Below, in pieces: positions 16,218 to 24,489 of a stretch of DNA of 64,000 nt. The position numbers were made by a program, and so were the translations under genes. Each line of letters starts with the position of its first letter. Positions within the stretch are counted from its first letter, which is position 1. This DNA is from MFD00082-c5 sp963697995 (GTDB lineage: Bacteria; Chlamydiota; Chlamydiia; Chlamydiales; JAJFMB01): NCBI GenBank assembly GCA_963697995.1, contig OY969110.1, positions 1,116,001-1,180,000 on the forward strand, given 5' to 3'. The notes under the pieces are model-generated. The model was given only the letters and a program-made list of their open reading frames with translations, was not told where the DNA came from and ran no database searches.

Positions 16218-16916
16218 CTAGTCTCTTAATACCGCAAGAATATGTTCGCAACCAGGTTTTCCACAAGTACAACCCACAGGAGAGCCTAAATAGACGCTTT
16301 GGGTCTCAAGAGTCAATTTATTTTTGACAGTGTAAAGATGGTCTCCGACGGGTTCTATACTCCACTCAGAAAACTGCAGTTCCTCTTGAGAAACGATACT
16401 CTCTTCTATCTCTTCCAAACTCTCTTTTGTTTCCGCTGAGATCGCCCTTGCAATTTGACAGTGCATGCAATTGCAGTGAGGTTCAGGTTTTGGAAAGCCG
16501 CCAGCTTCTTCAGGTATCAAAATTTTAGTGATAGAGGCAATCTTTTCCAGCATCTCTTTGGGAAGGTCTGGGGTGTGGGCTTGCTCGGGGTTGTGTTGCA
16601 TGGCATTCCCTATCCCTTCCATATTCCCAAAGGCGAGCCTAAACGAGACATCGTTTTCATTTATAGGGAAAAGGGGAGGGGGAAGAAGGTGATTCATCTT
16701 TTCTGCAATCTGTTGCTGCTCAAGGTAAGCCGCGTGAGCTACAAAAATAGACTCCAAAATGTGGAGCGGCAAGTTGGGGATCTCGATCCGTTCTTCATTT
16801 TTTAAAGTAATGAAAAGGAGTGGGCCTTGTAAACGGATTGAGGCCACTCTATTCCAACTAGTGGAAATGAAAGGAGGTAAACTCAAAACTTTTGATGTGA
16901 TATGCACTTTTAACAC
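16218..16916 (-). CDS. Conserved Cys-rich protein with SWIM-like zinc motif
   Basis: 232 aa. Two metal-binding clusters are visible: HCNCMHC near residues 153-160, and at the C-terminus CTCGKPGCEH, a CxC...CxH SWIM-type zinc motif. The rest is a mixed alpha/beta protein without a recognisable catalytic domain. SWIM motifs often bind DNA or protein; no specific function is claimed. The ATG at 16916 has GGTG upstream (CTTGTAGGTGTTAAAA). A short gap of 46 bp separates it from the BatB-like gene. Confidence 0.7.
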   Translation of the reverse strand: MLKVHITSKVLSLPPFISTSWNRVASIRLQGPLLFITLKNEERIEIPNLPLHILESIFVAHAAYLEQQQIAEKMNHLLPPPLFPINENDVSFRLAFGNMEGIGNAMQHNPEQAHTPDLPKEMLEKIASITKILIPEEAGGFPKPEPHCNCMHCQIARAISAETKESLEEIEESIVSQEELQFSEWSIEPVGDHLYTVKNKLTLETQSVYLGSPVGCTCGKPGCEHILAVLRD

Positions 16917-16962
16917 CTACAAGGTTTAAGAGAACGATTATAACTTTTTATGATCGTATTAG

Positions 16963-17685
16963 TCAAGGGGTGGGGTTTAAAACATCCGGGTTTGCTCTTG
17001 AATATCCCGCCTCTCCATGAAAAGAGACTCCCGGCACCACCCCTCCCTCTTTTGAACCGACAATCTTTGCGGAAAGATCCACTCCCTTTTTTTTCAAGCT
17101 CTCGATCAAAGGTATAAGAGATTCTTTACTTTGATTCTCCCCGTCGGAGACAAGTATAGCCTTTTTTTTATTAGAGGAGTTTGGGGTATTAAGGAGTGCT
17201 TTTAAAGCTTCTGCTATATTTGTCGATCGGCCCACCTCCACTTTCAATTGATCGAGCTGTAGTTGAAAATAAGGTGTGTCGAATGTTAAGGGGATGGCAA
17301 CTTCTGCTGTTTCATTAAAGAGAATAAGACTCTTTAAATTTTTATTTGAAAGATTTTGATTGATAAAGGAAACCCCTTCTTCAAATCTGGTGGCTTTTGA
17401 GGCAGTATCTGTCACGCCCATCGAAGAAGAGGTGTCTAAAAGGAAGTAGATCTCTTCTTTGGGTATACTCGCTTCCTTTTCTTCTTCGTTAGGTTCAGCA
17501 AGAGCTAATACGATCAATAAAAACGTGAGAGCTAAAAAGGCCCCCATTTGCTTCGATTGTAAATTTTTTACTTGAAAAAGAGAGAGAAGTGTCTCTTTTT
17601 TTTTCAAATTGTAAAGAAAAAGAGCCCCTAATGGAATAAGTGTTAAAAGGAGAAAAAAAATGTAAGGGTTTTTAAATGACATCAT
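16963..17685 (-). CDS. BatB-like von Willebrand factor A protein, short C-terminus
   Basis: Membrane-anchored VWA domain protein. The N-terminal membrane segments (IFFLLLTLIPLGALFLYNL and AFLALTFLLIVLALA) are followed by a MIDAS motif DTSSSMG, RSTNIAEALKALL and AILVSDGEN. Bat proteins usually end with another transmembrane helix and run to about 320-340 aa. This one ends after 240 aa with GYSRANPDVLNPTP and has no C-terminal helix, so it may be truncated or lineage-specific. It overlaps the BatA-like gene by ATGA. The exact role of Bat proteins is not established. Confidence 0.8.
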   Translation of the reverse strand: MMSFKNPYIFFLLLTLIPLGALFLYNLKKKETLLSLFQVKNLQSKQMGAFLALTFLLIVLALAEPNEEEKEASIPKEEIYFLLDTSSSMGVTDTASKATRFEEGVSFINQNLSNKNLKSLILFNETAEVAIPLTFDTPYFQLQLDQLKVEVGRSTNIAEALKALLNTPNSSNKKKAILVSDGENQSKESLIPLIESLKKKGVDLSAKIVGSKEGGVVPGVSFHGEAGYSRANPDVLNPTP

Positions 17686-18683
17686 GGGGCTCTTTTAAGG
17701 TAGGTGTTTTCAAGAAGAAAGGCGCAAATTAAAAGAAGAAGAGCTAGACTTAACAAAGTGGGGCTCAAAGAGACGAGCCGCTCTTCGGTTTGTTCTGGAA
17801 GGGGGCTTTTTTCTAGTGCATTAAGGGTGTTAAAAATCTCTTCAAGCGATTGATCCCCATTCACAAAAAACACATCCCCCCCCGTACTTTGAGCCGCTTC
17901 AATCTCCTGTTTTTTTTGTGGTTCCAATTCCTTGTTTAAACTAAAATCGGCCTCGACGTTGACAATATAGAGTCTGATATGAGCGTTTTTCATTCTTTCG
18001 GCAGCTGTGGCAAGCGAGGCGCTTCTCAAAGGGTTGTTCAAGTCGTCTTTGGAGGGGTTTTCAAACCCATCGGTGACTAAGATGATCACTTTTGATAAGA
18101 TTTTATACTCTTTATTAGCTTCCTCAGTTGTTTCGATAAGGTTGAGCGTTTTTAAAAGCGCATAGCCGATTGAGGTGGCGTCTTGATCGGCTTGTCTTGT
18201 TGCGGAAAGCAGTGGGATACGGCTTAAGATATATGAGTGGTTTAGAGTCAGCGGTGAAATCACATCAGCGCCTCTTGCGAAGGCTATTAGACCGATTAAG
18301 TCTTGTGGCCTTTTTTTAACAAATTGAGTCGCGACTTCCTTGAGTTCATCGAGTTTACTCAATTGCCTTGAGTAAAAGGAGCGCTCATTCATCGAGCCTG
18401 AGGTATCTAAGACCAAAAAAAGGGCGATTCCCTCTTTTGAAGAGAGGTTTTCAGTGATTTTAACCAATCGAAAATCCCAAAGGGAGAGGGCAAGTAAAAG
18501 AAAGCTTAACTGATAGAGTTTTTTGGGGGCATCTGCCCATTTGACTTTAAAAGTTTTCGGCAGATTTTGAAACGGTTTTAGAGTTGAGAAGGGAAGAGTT
18601 TCCCTTTTTTTTTCCTTTGTAAAAATGAGGGCTAAAAGGAAGGGGAGGCTAGCTAAAGCTCCTATAAAGCTAAACTCAAACAT
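17682..18683 (-). CDS. BatA-like von Willebrand factor A protein
   Basis: 333 aa with the usual Bat layout: N-terminal membrane helices (about 1-20 and 55-73), a VWA domain with MIDAS DTSGSMN, SIGYALLKTLNLI and IILVTDGFENPSKDD, and a C-terminal helix (LSLALLLLICAFLLE). It overlaps the copper-type ATPase gene upstream by 8 bp and the BatB-like gene downstream by 4 bp. Bat proteins are commonly found beside MoxR ATPases; none is present here. Confidence 0.85.
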   Translation of the reverse strand: MFEFSFIGALASLPFLLALIFTKEKKRETLPFSTLKPFQNLPKTFKVKWADAPKKLYQLSFLLLALSLWDFRLVKITENLSSKEGIALFLVLDTSGSMNERSFYSRQLSKLDELKEVATQFVKKRPQDLIGLIAFARGADVISPLTLNHSYILSRIPLLSATRQADQDATSIGYALLKTLNLIETTEEANKEYKILSKVIILVTDGFENPSKDDLNNPLRSASLATAAERMKNAHIRLYIVNVEADFSLNKELEPQKKQEIEAAQSTGGDVFFVNGDQSLEEIFNTLNALEKSPLPEQTEERLVSLSPTLLSLALLLLICAFLLENTYLKRAP

Positions 18684-20565
18684 GGGTGTTTCTACTTTTA
18701 AACCGTTTTAGGGTGAGGGCGTTTAAGACCACAAGATTTGAGCTTAAAGACATTGCAAGGGCTGCCATGATGGGACTGATATACCCAAAGGCTGCAAGAG
18801 GGATCGCTATGATATTGTAAAGAAAAGCGATACTTAAATTTTGCCAGATCTTTTTAAAGGTTTCTCTTGAAAGGAGGATCGCATCGGGTATGGCATTAAG
18901 ATCGTTTTTCATCAAAACGATTTGGGAGACTTCCTCTGCGATGGTGTTGCCGCTTCCCATGGCAAATGAGATGTCGGCTTGTTGCAGGGCAAGAGCGTCG
19001 TTGATTCCATCTCCTACCATCCCCACAACACCTTTATTTTTTTGAAACTCTTTAACAATTTGCCCTTTTTCTTCGGGAAGAATCTCTGCAAAGAAAGTCT
19101 CTAGTTTTAAGGTGTTTGCAATCGTTTCAGCTATTTTTTTATGATCCCCAGTCACTAAAACGGGGTTGACGTTTAGTTTTTTAAGAGTTTCGATGGCCTC
19201 TTTTGATGTTTTTCTCAAACGATCAGAGAGGGCAAAATAGGCGAGTGGTTCTTGTCCTTTGAATAGAACGTTGATGCTCATCCCAGCTTTTTCAAGAAGT
19301 GCGATCTGATGTAATTGAAGGATCACCCCTTCCTCTTTTGCAAATCGCACTGATCCGAGCGAGTAGGTGATCCCATCGATTAAGCCCTTAACCCCTTTTC
19401 CTGGAATCGATTCGCAGCGAACTAGCGGCTTTGGGGTAAGATTTGCTTCTTTTGCTTTTTTGCAAATCGCTTCTGCTACGGGGTTTGTTTCAAAAACTTC
19501 TAAATTGTAAGCCATTTGTAACATCTCGTTTTCATTCAAATCAGTGTAAATGGCAGCAAGTTCAGGTTTTCCTTCGGTCAATGTGCCTGTTTTATCGATG
19601 AGAAGGGTCTTCATTTTTCTCACCTGTTCTAGCGCTTTGATATCTTTAAAAAGAATTCCAATTGAGGCACTTAAGCCACTTGCCACGAAAATCACCATTG
19701 GGGTGGCAAGTCCCAAAGCGCAGGGGCACGAGACGACGAGGACAGAGATGGCGTGAAGAAGAGCTTGGTTTATCGGGGTTTTTAGGCAAATCCAACCGAT
19801 AAAGGTAAACAAGCTTATCAGAAGTACCAAGGGGACAAAGAGGGAGGCCACGCGATCAGCTGTTGTTTGAATGGGAGCTTTTGAACTTTGGGCTTGCTTG
19901 ATGAGGCGCATGATCCGGGAGAGGGAAGTCGCTTCCCCGACGTAAACCGCTTTTGCGGTCAAGGGGGAGCTTAAATTGACTGTCGCTTGAAAAATGGAGT
20001 CTCCAACACCCTTGTAGATTGGTAGGCTCTCACCGGTTAACATCGCTTCGTTAACAGAGGAGTCACCTAAGAGGACAACGCCATCGACTGGAACAGTATC
20101 GCCAGCTCGTACTAAAAACTCATCCCCCTCTTTGATTTGATTGGCCTCTACATCGACAAACCGAAGCCCCCTTTTGACTTTGGCCATTTTTGGGGCTAAT
20201 TCAGAGAGCTTTTCTAAAGCGGAAGTGGCCTGATTTTCAGCCTTTTCCTCTAGAAAGCGTCCCGTTAAGACAAGAGTCATGATGATGGCGGCCGTATCGA
20301 AGTTTAGGGGAATATCGAGATGAAAGTAAAGAGTTGCAAGGCTCATCAGGAAAGCGGAAAGTGTTCCTAGTGCAATAAGGGTGTTCATATTGCATTTTTT
20401 TTTAAGAAGGGCAAGAAAAGCGCTTTTATAAACAGCAAATCCCGCTACGAATAAGACAAACGAGGTGAGTAACGCGTCCATTTGAGCAGTTATCGGAAGG
20501 GGTATCACCATCTTTAAAACGAGGGGAAGAGTGGCTAAAAGACTTAAAATAAGGTTAAGTTTCAT
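18676..20565 (-). CDS. Copper-type P1B ATPase lacking HMA domain
   Basis: 629-aa cation ATPase. It has the CPC ion-binding motif (VSCPCALGLATP), phosphorylation site DKTGTLTEG, TGES in the actuator domain, nucleotide-domain TNPVAEAICKKA (with NP where HP is usual), and GDGINDALAL. CPC points to monovalent copper or silver (P1B-1). There is no N-terminal CxxC heavy-metal domain, and the usual catalytic HP dipeptide is NP, a notable substitution. It overlaps parB by 11 bp. The second P1B ATPase of the window (8245) has SPC instead, so the two probably differ in metal. Confidence 0.88.
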   Translation of the reverse strand: MKLNLILSLLATLPLVLKMVIPLPITAQMDALLTSFVLFVAGFAVYKSAFLALLKKKCNMNTLIALGTLSAFLMSLATLYFHLDIPLNFDTAAIIMTLVLTGRFLEEKAENQATSALEKLSELAPKMAKVKRGLRFVDVEANQIKEGDEFLVRAGDTVPVDGVVLLGDSSVNEAMLTGESLPIYKGVGDSIFQATVNLSSPLTAKAVYVGEATSLSRIMRLIKQAQSSKAPIQTTADRVASLFVPLVLLISLFTFIGWICLKTPINQALLHAISVLVVSCPCALGLATPMVIFVASGLSASIGILFKDIKALEQVRKMKTLLIDKTGTLTEGKPELAAIYTDLNENEMLQMAYNLEVFETNPVAEAICKKAKEANLTPKPLVRCESIPGKGVKGLIDGITYSLGSVRFAKEEGVILQLHQIALLEKAGMSINVLFKGQEPLAYFALSDRLRKTSKEAIETLKKLNVNPVLVTGDHKKIAETIANTLKLETFFAEILPEEKGQIVKEFQKNKGVVGMVGDGINDALALQQADISFAMGSGNTIAEEVSQIVLMKNDLNAIPDAILLSRETFKKIWQNLSIAFLYNIIAIPLAAFGYISPIMAALAMSLSSNLVVLNALTLKRFKSRNTHV

Positions 20566-21352
20566 CTGTTGAAATTCCTATGAGATCTAAAAGGCGCTGT
20601 AGATCATTTAAGCTGTAGTAATCGATGGTGAGGCGTCCCTTGTGTCCATTTAACGAAAGGGAGACACTAGTTCCCAGGTGCTCTTCAAGCTTTTTTTTCA
20701 AATCGTTAAGGTGAGGATTTGGATTTTTTTTCTCAACGATTTTGGGTGGCTTTTTTTTGACGAGCTCTTCGACCTGTCTCACGCTTAAATGGTTCTGAAG
20801 AATCAGTTTGTGAAGATCGCTCTGTTCTTGGGGAGTGTCAAGAGAAAGAAGCGCTTTGGCATGCCCCATGGTGATCTCATTTTTAGAGAGGCTTTCTTGG
20901 ATTTCTTGGGGTAAGTTGAGCAGTCTTAGGTGATTGGCTATTGAGGGGCGGCTTTTGGCGACTCTTTGAGAGAGTAACTCCTGAGTGAATCCAAATTCTG
21001 AAATTAGTTTTTTAAGCGCTTCGGCAATCTCTAAAGGATTTAAGTCGACACGTTGGATGTTTTCTATGAGGGCTGCCTGTGCAGAAAGGCAGCTGGTGCT
21101 CTCTTTAATGATGACAGGGATTTTTGTGCAACCTGTAAGCATGAGTGCTTTTAGACGTCTTTCACCCGAGATGAGTTCATACTGTCCGGGGGTGCCTGGT
21201 AGGGGTCTTACAACGGGGGGGTGAATTAAGCCAACGGCTTTAATGGAAGAAGCAAGCTCCTCTAAAGCTTCTCTTTCGAATTGCTTTCGAGGTTGATTGG
21301 GATTAAACGAAATTTGATGTGCTTCAATTTCAGTGATTTCGTGCTGATTCAT
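20555..21352 (-). CDS. parB: Chromosome partitioning protein ParB
   Basis: parS-binding CTP hydrolase that organises the origin region. The N-terminal ParB box shows NPNQPRKQF and ELISGERRLKALML, with the arginine patch GERR. The helix-turn-helix follows (GFTQELLSQRVAKSRPSIAN), then SVRQVEELVKKKPP and a C-terminal dimerisation domain. It is 265 aa, typical. No parA adjoins it. It heads an overlapping series parB, copper ATPase, BatA-like, BatB-like, which may share one transcript. Confidence 0.95.
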   Translation of the reverse strand: MNQHEITEIEAHQISFNPNQPRKQFEREALEELASSIKAVGLIHPPVVRPLPGTPGQYELISGERRLKALMLTGCTKIPVIIKESTSCLSAQAALIENIQRVDLNPLEIAEALKKLISEFGFTQELLSQRVAKSRPSIANHLRLLNLPQEIQESLSKNEITMGHAKALLSLDTPQEQSDLHKLILQNHLSVRQVEELVKKKPPKIVEKKNPNPHLNDLKKKLEEHLGTSVSLSLNGHKGRLTIDYYSLNDLQRLLDLIGISTDET

Positions 21353-21447
21353 TAGAAAACCTCTTTACAACTCCAACGTCTAGCTGTTATTATTCTCCTT
21401 TTTCTTAAACATCTTTGCAAGAGAAGTGTTTTCAACAAGATAATGAG

Positions 21448-22212
21448 ATGAACATGAATGCGATGACTACAGAAGGGGATCCGTTTTTAGAGCGGGTCAA
21501 AAAATTTGGTTTTTATGCCCTGCTTGCCCTCATCGGGCTTTTTATTGGCGCTCTTTTGGCTTATAAGATGACTCAAAAAGGGCTTGAGAGACAAGAAGTT
21601 GAGTATATTAAAGCGCGTCAGATCTCTCTTTTGATCGATAAAGGGGTAGGCTCTGTAGAGAGTCGGCAGAAAGCGCTTGATCAATTAATGACTATTGTTA
21701 AAAACAATCCCCATTTACACAGTGAATACGACTCTAAGATAGCTCAAGAGCTTTTAAACGAAGGGCGTGGTAAAGAGGCGGAGGCCTTTGCAGATCTTGC
21801 GATTTTACGAGCAACAAACGATTTTTTGCCTTTTTACAGCGATTTTTCTGAAGTCACATTGATGACGAGTAAAGGAGATTACCGGCAAGCGCTCGACAAG
21901 ACATTGGTTCTCAAAGCACAGATGTTGCAAAATTTAGCTGAGTTTAAGTTGAAGAAACAACCCAAGAAGTTTGGTGACGTCTTGTTTGCTTTTAACTTAT
22001 TGAGAGAAGTTTTCTTAATGCAACAAGTTGGGGATAAGGCTGGGGAAAAGCGGGCCTGGCAAGAGTTTTCATCCTACGTGGGTTTTGCGGGTGCACCTCC
22101 TCCAAAAGAGTCTCTTTCCCGAGAGGCTTTTCAAAGGGTGGCTGCTGAATTTAATTCTGGTAAGGAGAATTTAGCGACTTATATGGAACAAAGATTAAAA
22201 AATCTGCAGTAA
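21448..22212 (+). CDS. Single-pass membrane protein with helical (TPR-like) domain
   Basis: One N-terminal transmembrane helix (FYALLALIGLFIGALLAYKM) precedes about 200 residues of alpha-helical sequence resembling TPR_21/YfgM-like proteins. Examples are SRQKALDQLMTIVKNNPHL and GDYRQALDKTLVLKAQM. This resemblance is by architecture, not by a firm motif. I start at the ATG 21448 (MNMNAM); an upstream in-frame TTG at 21415 is possible. It is divergent from parB. Confidence 0.65.
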   Translation: MNMNAMTTEGDPFLERVKKFGFYALLALIGLFIGALLAYKMTQKGLERQEVEYIKARQISLLIDKGVGSVESRQKALDQLMTIVKNNPHLHSEYDSKIAQELLNEGRGKEAEAFADLAILRATNDFLPFYSDFSEVTLMTSKGDYRQALDKTLVLKAQMLQNLAEFKLKKQPKKFGDVLFAFNLLREVFLMQQVGDKAGEKRAWQEFSSYVGFAGAPPPKESLSREAFQRVAAEFNSGKENLATYMEQRLKNLQ

Positions 22213-22279
22213 CCTTTATTCTTGCAAAAAACGGACCTCAGTTGTTATGAAATGAAAAAGATAAGCACCAGGTTTTATT

Positions 22280-22435
22280 TTGCAGTTAAGTCAAGTTTCA
22301 CAATCTCCGCTTGAATCCTTTGATCCTTCTGAGGAAGAGGTGCATAAGCCTCAACTCAACCTCGTTGTCGATTCATTAAAGGAAGAGGCTCTTAAACCCG
22401 TTGTTGTGACAGGGCGCTTAACCATCTCATTTTAG
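22280..22435 (+). CDS. Possible short or truncated ORF before the MITE
   Basis: A 51-aa frame from a TTG (LQLSQVSQSPLESFDPSEEE, ending VVVTGRLTISF). Composition looks coding, but there is no good ribosome binding site and no recognised family. It stops 7 bp before the mobile repeat at 22443, so it could be a gene cut short by the insertion. Confidence 0.25.
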   Translation: MQLSQVSQSPLESFDPSEEEVHKPQLNLVVDSLKEEALKPVVVTGRLTISF

Positions 22436-22442
22436 TTAAATG

Positions 22443-22717
22443 AGTCGGCCCTGAAAAAGTCCTCTCCAATAAAAAGTTCCCCTTTTGACAAAAAAGGCGT
22501 TTTACTCCTCACCAAACCCCTCAAGGGGGGAGCGTCGTTCACCGCATTTTTTGTTGCAAAAGGATCACTTTTTCTTTGGAGAGTGCGTGTTCCATTCGCA
22601 AAATTTTTAAGCTTTTCTCATTGCCATAAAATTAAACTTTGCAAAATAGGCTATGTCTCTTCTCCTCTTTAACTGCAAATTTTTCTCAGGGAACCCTTAC
22701 TTTTTCAGGGCCGAACT
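22443..22717 (+). mobile_element. MITE-like element, copy 1
   Basis: 275 bp with terminal inverted repeats AGTCGGCCCTGAAAAAGT and ACTTTTTCAGGGCCGAACT (one extra A in the right end). Nested inverted repeats follow inside: CTCTCCAATAAAAAGT against ACTTTTTCTTTGGAGAG; AAAAAAGGCG against CGCATTTTTT; and CCCCTCAAGGGG. There is no open reading frame. It is closely similar to the copies at 42250 (inverted) and 57725. It occupies much of the 685-bp gap between the genes ending at 22212 and starting at 22898; the remaining 180 bp is AT-rich. Confidence 0.85.
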
Positions 22718-22897
22718 ATCATTATATCATATTATTATTTTTTTTAAGTTTATAGCCTTTAGGTTAAGAAGTCTATTGTTGATTCATCTAAGTGTCTGAT
22801 TTTAAGGTATTATTGTTTAATTAATCGGATTTATTTTTAATTGTCTTTAAAAGTGGATATTTGTTATCATTCTTTCTTTGTTTAAAGGAGTTAAGTA

Positions 22898-23446
22898 ATG
22901 GCAGATGTGACTTTGAATTTTTCTTACGCGCAAAGCGTCATGGATGGCTACATAAAAACTCTTGAGAAAGAGAGGCCAAAACCTTGGAAACAGACGGCAT
23001 CCAAAGTCTTAAATATCGCTCTTTATACTATTGGAGTCCTTGTGTTTGTGACAAGTTCAGTCGTAGGACTTCCCGCTTGGATGATCGTGGGAGCCTTTGT
23101 CGGTTGGACTGTTTCTGTCATTTTGTCGGGTATTTGGGCTTCTAGAATCAAATCAAAAAATGATGCCATTACAAACGATATCGAAATTTGTAAGTTATTT
23201 AGACAAGTTTCTGTTGGTAATGAATATAACGAGGAACAAGCTAATTATCACAATGCTTATCACGATTTATTAAATAAAAAATTTGATGCATTAAGTATTA
23301 CGTGTCCAAATACGGAAATTGAAAAAAATATTTTAGAGTATTCGAAGGGAGTGATTAATTTGCATAACTCTGAAAAAAGTTATCAAGAGTATGTGAACAG
23401 AACTCAACAAGATTTGGATAAAATTTTTAAGGCAAAAGCAGATTGA
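22898..23446 (+). CDS. Inc-like membrane protein with bilobed hydrophobic domain
   Basis: 182 aa with two adjacent hydrophobic helices (about residues 38-58 and 61-83: LYTIGVLVFVTSSVVG and WMIVGAFVGWTVSVILSGIW) separated by a short turn. This bilobed pattern is the hallmark used to predict chlamydial inclusion membrane (Inc) proteins, secreted by type III secretion. The N-terminus is soluble without a Sec signal, and the C-terminus is helical. AAAGGAG lies 8 bp before the ATG. It overlaps aroB by the TTGA junction. Inc assignment is an inference from hydropathy. Confidence 0.6.
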   Translation: MADVTLNFSYAQSVMDGYIKTLEKERPKPWKQTASKVLNIALYTIGVLVFVTSSVVGLPAWMIVGAFVGWTVSVILSGIWASRIKSKNDAITNDIEICKLFRQVSVGNEYNEEQANYHNAYHDLLNKKFDALSITCPNTEIEKNILEYSKGVINLHNSEKSYQEYVNRTQQDLDKIFKAKAD

Positions 23447-24417
23447 TAGTTTTAAATCCGTTTGCCCCCTTTCCTTTTGCTCAAGTTATTCAAGAGCTTA
23501 AATCATTTTCCAAGGTGTTTGTCCTAATCGAACGGGCAGTTTCTCACCTTCAAGACTCTTTTTCCCCATTTCACGTGAAAGTCGTTGAGGGGGGAGAGGG
23601 GTTAAAAACCTTAAAAATGGCAGAAACCCTTTTTGAAGAGATGGCGGAGCTTGGCCTCGATAGACACTCGGCTGTTTTGGGTGTGGGGGGTGGGGCACTT
23701 CTTGATTTAACAGGGTTTGTATCGGCCCTCTTTATGCGGGGTATCCCTTTTTTTTCCATTCCAACCACATTACTTTCCCAAATCGATGCGTGTTATGGGG
23801 GAAAGACCGGGGTTAATTTAACTTCTGGAAAAAATCTCGTGGGGGTTTTTCATCAAGCCAATCAAATTTGGATTTACCCACCCTTCCTCGCAACTCAAGA
23901 GAAGCGCTCGTTTCGCTCAGGATTTGCAGAAATGATTAAGTATGCCGTTATCGATGATGTGTCTTTTTTTGAGACTCTTGAAGAAAAGGCGGAGTCTCTT
24001 CTCGCCCTCGATTTTAAAGAGTTGACCCCCTTGATTGAGAAAAGTTTAAAAATAAAAGAAAAGTTTGTCTTAAAAGATGAAAAAGAGAAATCGGTAAGAG
24101 CCTACCTCAATTTTGGACACACCATCGGGCATGCTATTGAAGCTGTAACTCATTATAACACTTTTTTTCACGGAGAAGCGGTGGCGATTGGGATGTGTTT
24201 GGAAGCTAAGATGAGTTGTGATAAGGGGATGTTTACCCTCGATGAGTATCACCGCCTCAAAGCTCTTTGTCAAAAGTTTCATCTGCCAACAGAGTACTCT
24301 TCGTTTGAGGAGCTAATCCCCTTTTTAAAAAAAGACAAAAAAAACTTAAGTGAAAAGGTGGGATTTGTCTTGCCAAAACGGATAGGTTCGGTCGAACTTT
24401 TTCACTATCCTGTCTAA
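23443..24417 (+). CDS. aroB: 3-dehydroquinate synthase
   Basis: Second step of the shikimate pathway, NAD- and metal-dependent. Visible are the nucleotide-binding GVGGGALLDLTGFVSALFMR, the IPTTLLSQIDACYGGKTGVN substrate loop, KNLVGVFHQ, and the metal-binding NFGHTIGHAIE with FFHGEAVAIGM. It is 324 aa, slightly short of the usual 350-370, with a brief N-terminus. The start is a TTG overlapping the preceding stop (TTGA), suggesting translational coupling with the Inc-like gene, an odd partner. Confidence 0.93.
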   Translation: MIVLNPFAPFPFAQVIQELKSFSKVFVLIERAVSHLQDSFSPFHVKVVEGGEGLKTLKMAETLFEEMAELGLDRHSAVLGVGGGALLDLTGFVSALFMRGIPFFSIPTTLLSQIDACYGGKTGVNLTSGKNLVGVFHQANQIWIYPPFLATQEKRSFRSGFAEMIKYAVIDDVSFFETLEEKAESLLALDFKELTPLIEKSLKIKEKFVLKDEKEKSVRAYLNFGHTIGHAIEAVTHYNTFFHGEAVAIGMCLEAKMSCDKGMFTLDEYHRLKALCQKFHLPTEYSSFEELIPFLKKDKKNLSEKVGFVLPKRIGSVELFHYPV

Positions 24418-24489
24418 AAGTTGCATATCATATGGATTTTTTGTTAAGGGATCGTTATACTTGCCAGTAAAAAAAAAGAGGGTCACTGT

